Shown here: positions 60,509-64,000 of the stretch, piece after piece
How the letters are laid out: every line of letters begins with the position of its first letter
How positions within the stretch are numbered: position 1 is the stretch's first letter
Assembly: GCA_036961355.1 (NCBI GenBank)
Contig: JBALVL010000013.1
Span: forward strand, 1 to 64,000
Length of the DNA: 64,000 bases
DNA from: Motiliproteus sp036961355
Lineage (GTDB): Bacteria > Pseudomonadota > Gammaproteobacteria > Pseudomonadales > Balneatricaceae
Direction of reading: 5' to 3'
Program-made: the position numbers and the translations under genes
Notes under the pieces: generated by a model
Databases searched by the model: none
What the model was told of the DNA's origin: nothing
The model's input: only the letters and a program-made list of their open reading frames with translations

Positions 60509-61705
60509 ATGATAAAGCATCCGTCCGGCACGTGGAAATCATTTAGTCTGTACCATCGTTATCAGGAACATTTTATTTTGGAATATCAGCAGCAAAGCTC
60601 GAAACATTCAGGCCTTCAGTTAGACGTTCGGCAGCAGCAGCTTCGGCGCTGGCTGGTCGCTATTTTTGAACAACTAGGGATCGATCTGGATCATGACTGG
60701 ACGCTTTCGCCCGTTTCCGGTGATGCTAGTTTCAGGCGTTATTTTCGGGTGCACAGCCACAACCTAAGCTGGATCGCGGTTGACGCGCCGGCGGATAAAG
60801 AGGACAGCGCTCCTTTCGTTGCGATTGCTCAGGCATGGGAACCGTTAGAGATACATGCTCCACAGGTCCATTACGCGGATTTAGAATTGGGCTTTATGCT
60901 GCTGTCGGATCTGGGCGATACCTTGTATCTGGACCAGCTTGATCCCAGTGACAGCTCGACGGCAGATCGACTCTACCCCCAGGCGATGCAGACCCTGACC
61001 CATATTCAACAGTGCAAGTCTATTCTGGGAGAAAGACTACCCGCCTATGACCGGGCCATGTTGTTGCGGGAGATGGAGCTGTTTCGAGAGTGGTTTCTGG
61101 GACAGCAACTACAGATGACATTGACCGGCTACGAACAGAAAATGATCGATAGCCTTTTCGACAGTCTGATCGAATCGGCTCAGGCGCAACCACAGGTTTG
61201 CGTTCACCGCGATTACCATAGCCGTAATCTGATGATAATCGATGGTTCGTTACCCGGGGTGATCGACTTTCAAGATGCGGTGCATGGACCTATTACCTAC
61301 GATCTGGTTTCGCTGCTGCGCGACTGCTATATCGCCTGGCCTGAAGCCGATGTGCGGCGTTGGGCGTTGAGCTATGCAGAACAGGCCGCGCAAGCGGGGT
61401 TGATGGAGGCAGTGTCATCGACACGTTTTCTTGGCTGGTTTGATCGGATGGGGATGCAGCGTCATATCAAAGTGCTGGGGATTTTCTCTCGACTCAATAT
61501 TCGGGATGGCAAAGCCGACTATCTGGCCGATATCCCCTGTACCCTGAAATACTTGCAACAGGTCTCCAGCAGTTACCCCGAGTATCAGGAGTTCAGCCGC
61601 TGGCTTGAGCAGCGGTTGGTTCCGGAGATGGAAAACAGTGGGTTGTTTGATCTGAGCTTGTTGTTACCGGCTGAGCAGGGTGATACCAGCGAGGGAGACC
61701 GCTGA
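60509..61705 (+). CDS. amgK: N-acetylmuramate/N-acetylglucosamine kinase AmgK
   Basis: The roughly 398-residue product is an aminoglycoside-phosphotransferase-like sugar kinase: SGDASFRRYFRV near 75, the catalytic VCHRDYHSRNLMI (variant of HxDxxxxN), and the metal site GVIDFQDAVHGPITYDL. With MurU it forms UDP-MurNAc from recycled sugar, bypassing MurA (the Pseudomonas recycling route). The start is uncertain: GTG 60500, ATG 60509 or a start about 30 codons later. It overlaps murU by one base and diverges from lptD. Confidence 0.88.
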   Translation: MIKHPSGTWKSFSLYHRYQEHFILEYQQQSSKHSGLQLDVRQQQLRRWLVAIFEQLGIDLDHDWTLSPVSGDASFRRYFRVHSHNLSWIAVDAPADKEDSAPFVAIAQAWEPLEIHAPQVHYADLELGFMLLSDLGDTLYLDQLDPSDSSTADRLYPQAMQTLTHIQQCKSILGERLPAYDRAMLLREMELFREWFLGQQLQMTLTGYEQKMIDSLFDSLIESAQAQPQVCVHRDYHSRNLMIIDGSLPGVIDFQDAVHGPITYDLVSLLRDCYIAWPEADVRRWALSYAEQAAQAGLMEAVSSTRFLGWFDRMGMQRHIKVLGIFSRLNIRDGKADYLADIPCTLKYLQQVSSSYPEYQEFSRWLEQRLVPEMENSGLFDLSLLLPAEQGDTSEGDR

Positions 61706-62397
61706 TGCGTGCGATGATCCTGGCTGCGGGATTGGGGACGCGAATGCGGCCGCTGACCGATTGTTGCCCGAAACCGTTGCTACCGGTGGCGGGTAAGCCG
61801 TTGGTTGTTCATCATATCGAGCGGCTGGCTGAGGCCGGAATTACCGATATCATCATCAATGTTAGTCATCTGGGTGAGCAGATCACGGCAGCGTTGGGCG
61901 ATGGTAGTCGCTGGGGGGTAGCGATTACCTTCTGTCGGGAAGCGGAACCGTTGGAAACTGCCGGTGGCATTGTTAATGCGCTACCTTGGCTTGCCGACGA
62001 TGATGATCGGCCGTTCTTGCTACTAAATGGCGATATATGGTGTGACTATCCGCTGGCAGAGTTGCCGCAGTCACCCGATGGGTATGCCCATCTGGTGTTG
62101 GTTGATAACCCCGATCATAATCCCTCCGGCGATTTTTCGTTGGTCGGCGCGCTGGATGGTAACAACAGGGGATTGTCAGCATTGAGTCTCAGCGGAGAGT
62201 TATTGACCTTCTCGGGAATTAGCTTATTACGGCCCTCGTTGTTCTCCGCTTGCGTGGCCGGAAAGCAGCCTTTGGCGCCGCTACTACGTAGCGCGATTGA
62301 GCAAGGCCAGGCAAGCGGCGAGCATTATCGTGGGTACTGGATCGATGTCGGTACACCCGCACGGTTGGCTGAATTGGAACAATATCTTAATTCTTAA
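61705..62397 (+). CDS. murU: N-acetylmuramate-1-phosphate uridylyltransferase MurU
   Basis: The 230-residue nucleotidyltransferase has MILAAGLGTRMRPLTDCCPKPLLPVAGKP, the VSHLGEQI block and the SGEHYRGYWIDVGTPARLAEL ending. It is shorter than GlmU-type enzymes, matching MurU. It follows amgK directly. Confidence 0.92.
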   Translation: MRAMILAAGLGTRMRPLTDCCPKPLLPVAGKPLVVHHIERLAEAGITDIIINVSHLGEQITAALGDGSRWGVAITFCREAEPLETAGGIVNALPWLADDDDRPFLLLNGDIWCDYPLAELPQSPDGYAHLVLVDNPDHNPSGDFSLVGALDGNNRGLSALSLSGELLTFSGISLLRPSLFSACVAGKQPLAPLLRSAIEQGQASGEHYRGYWIDVGTPARLAELEQYLNS

Positions 62398-62535
62398 CCA
62401 TTGATCGTCGGGTCGTTCTAACAAGGTTCAGTCTTCTCGCGTTTCAGCGGAGGGTGTTACAGGACCATGTTGGTGACGCGAAAGTTGGTGATACGAATTC
62501 AATGAAGACTTTTTTATAACAGGTACTGGCAAACG

Positions 62536-63366
62536 ATGATGAATCCACAGCAGTTAGGTCGGATGGCCTATAAAAACCGAACCGGACTGGTGGTCGGCGG
62601 TCTCGTCGGCGTGTTTAGCGGAGGGCTGTTTGGCCTGGTGTTTGGTGCCTTTATTGGCTACAGCATTCAGCAGATGCTGATCGGCGTAAAGATAGGAGCG
62701 ACCAACCCTCAAAAGGCATTCTTCGAGGCGACTTTTGCGGTGATGGGCAAGGTCGCCAAAGCCGACGGGCGGGTGTCGGAGAGTGAGATCAATTACGCCC
62801 GTGATGTGATGGCCCGAATGAACCTGTCGGAGGAACAGCGGCTTGAAGCGATGGCGCTGTTTAATCGGGGAAAGGAGGCTGATTTTGATATTACTACCAT
62901 GGTGCAGCCGTTAGCGCGTTTGATCAAACACCGTTCTAACCTGAAACAGATGTTCGTCGAAATACAACTACAGGCGGCGTTTGCCGATGGTCAGGTCAGT
63001 CAGGTCGAGCTAGGGCCTATTCAGCAGGTCTGCTCGTTACTGCAGATCAGTTACCGCGATCTGGAACTGATTTTGCGACGTTGCCAGGCCGAGCACGCCT
63101 TTGCCGAAAATGCCTATCGTGCTCACCAAGAGGGGGACAGTCAGAACCCGCAACTGTTAGAGCAAGCATACGGGGTGTTAGGGGTTGATAGTGATGTCAG
63201 TGATGCGGAATTGAAGAAAGCCTACCGCAGACTGATGAGTCAGCACCATCCGGATAAGTTGATGGCAAGAGGCTTGCCACAAGAGATGCAGCAGCTGGCA
63301 AAAGAAAAAACACAGGAAATACAAGCTGCTTACGAGCGAGTTAAACAAGCGCGTAAAGACGCGTAA
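62536..63366 (+). CDS. djlA: Co-chaperone DjlA
   Basis: The 276-residue product has an N-terminal glycine-rich transmembrane helix (about 16-46), a TerB-like middle (FFEATFAVMGKVAKADGRVSESEINYARDV) and a C-terminal J domain (about 210-276) with the HPD motif in SQHHPDKLMA. It anchors DnaK activity at the inner membrane. Location after murU is the Pseudomonas-like order. Confidence 0.95.
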   Translation: MMNPQQLGRMAYKNRTGLVVGGLVGVFSGGLFGLVFGAFIGYSIQQMLIGVKIGATNPQKAFFEATFAVMGKVAKADGRVSESEINYARDVMARMNLSEEQRLEAMALFNRGKEADFDITTMVQPLARLIKHRSNLKQMFVEIQLQAAFADGQVSQVELGPIQQVCSLLQISYRDLELILRRCQAEHAFAENAYRAHQEGDSQNPQLLEQAYGVLGVDSDVSDAELKKAYRRLMSQHHPDKLMARGLPQEMQQLAKEKTQEIQAAYERVKQARKDA

Positions 63367-63489
63367 AGGTGGGTTTTTCGAACGCTCGTTTGATCGATAG
63401 GCAATCACAAAACAGTCACAAGGGATTGTTGACAATCGTTGTTTGCGTCCGTAAAAGGGGTGATAAATAACAATATACCTAGAAATATT

Positions 63490-64000
63490 ATGGATAATAA
63501 TACCGAAGTCAGTGACGAGCTTTCATTGTCGTTGCTAGAAGCATCGAGTGACTCGATGCTGTTGATCAAGGATGATCGGTTTATCGACTGCAATAGGGCT
63601 GCGTTGGCGATGCTGGGCTACGAGCATAAAGATACGCTTCTCTCGATGCGTCCCTGCGCGATCTCCCCTTCCACTCAAGCTGACGGTCAATGCTCAAACG
63701 TTAAAGCCAAGGCGATGATTGCGTTGGCCAACAGTAAAGGCTTTCATCGTTTTGAATGGTTGCATCAGCGTGCAACGGGTGAAAAATTTCCGGTGGAAGT
63801 GGTACTCACCCAGGTGATAAGACAGGGGCAGGCGTTGCTGCACGTTGCCTTGATCGATATCTCTGAGCACGAAACCCGCTTGCGGCGGTTGGCGCTATCA
63901 AAGGTCTATTTTGATAACACCAGTGATGCAATTGTAGTCGCCGATCAATACACCCAAATTATCGATGTGAACCCCGCTTTTAGTAAAATCACCGGCTATA
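63490..64000 (+). CDS. PAS-domain sensor protein (truncated by window end)
   Basis: The first 170 residues are visible. A PAS domain starts near residue 18 (LLEASSDSMLLIKDDRFIDCNRAALAMLGY ... FEWLHQRATGEKFPVEVVLT), and a second begins near 140 (YFDNTSDAIVVADQYTQIIDVNPAFSKITGY). The frame continues past position 64000, so the output domain (GGDEF/EAL or kinase) is unknown. ATG at 63490 has a weak ribosome site. Confidence 0.8.
   Translation, partial: MDNNTEVSDELSLSLLEASSDSMLLIKDDRFIDCNRAALAMLGYEHKDTLLSMRPCAISPSTQADGQCSNVKAKAMIALANSKGFHRFEWLHQRATGEKFPVEVVLTQVIRQGQALLHVALIDISEHETRLRRLALSKVYFDNTSDAIVVADQYTQIIDVNPAFSKITGY

Overview
The window comes from a gammaproteobacterium of the Pseudomonadales/Oceanospirillales type. 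The chromosomal part has the gene order I recall from Pseudomonas: tRNA-Ile2, a GGDEF sensor, rpoD, dnaG, yqeY, rpsU, tsaD, plsY, folB, folK, then cca, apaH, apaG, rsmA, pdxA, surA, lptD, amgK, murU and djlA. I cannot name the species from the sequence alone.

Layout: 1-2384 is chromosome (an unrecognised small membrane protein, a DUF503 protein, a DUF445 membrane protein). Positions 2385-37019 are a complete 34.6-kb P2-superfamily (phage K139-like) temperate prophage. It is bounded by a perfect 48-bp direct repeat that is the 3' part of a tRNA-Ile2(CAU) gene; the intact tRNA lies at the right end (36975-37051). Positions 37052-64000 are chromosome again.

Prophage, left to right: attL with integrase arm-type repeats; a leftward lysogeny operon (repressor, integrase, FRG-domain protein); an operator/early promoter; a rightward early operon (AlpA-like regulator, primase-helicase, an iteron-rich origin, small genes) ending in a hairpin; a leftward AT-rich four-gene cassette (membrane-anchored PD-(D/E)XK nuclease, NDT/TIR-like nucleotide-binding protein, YkgJ-type Cys-cluster protein, membrane protein); a leftward ogr-Q-P block; and a long rightward late operon. 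The late operon carries scaffold, capsid, terminase small subunit, head-tail genes, sheath, tube, endolysin, holin, tail chaperone with -1 frameshift, tape measure, baseplate, fibre, hub and spike. At the right end, before attR, lie a small reverse gene and two integron-type cassettes with attC sites. No int, capsid or tail gene is visibly broken, so the prophage may be functional.

The most interesting points are the four-gene AT-rich cassette as a candidate anti-phage module with its own promoter; attC-bearing cassettes inside a P2-like prophage; a 13-copy ATTAGG iteron array; a textbook -1 frameshift signal (A AAA AAC plus 6-bp stem); mirror-image activator repeats between the divergent P and O genes, which imply a leaderless terminase mRNA; and an FRG protein placed in the repressor-integrase operon.

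Chromosomal right arm: a large MASE1/PAS/GGDEF cyclase, a cytosolic 5'-nucleotidase, the rpsU-yqeY-dnaG-rpoD macromolecular-synthesis cluster, t6A synthesis (tsaD), phospholipid (plsY) and folate (folB, folK, pteridine reductase) genes, tRNA CCA addition, the lptD-surA-pdxA-rsmA-apaG-apaH cluster, and the opposing amgK-murU cell-wall recycling pair followed by djlA and a truncated PAS protein.
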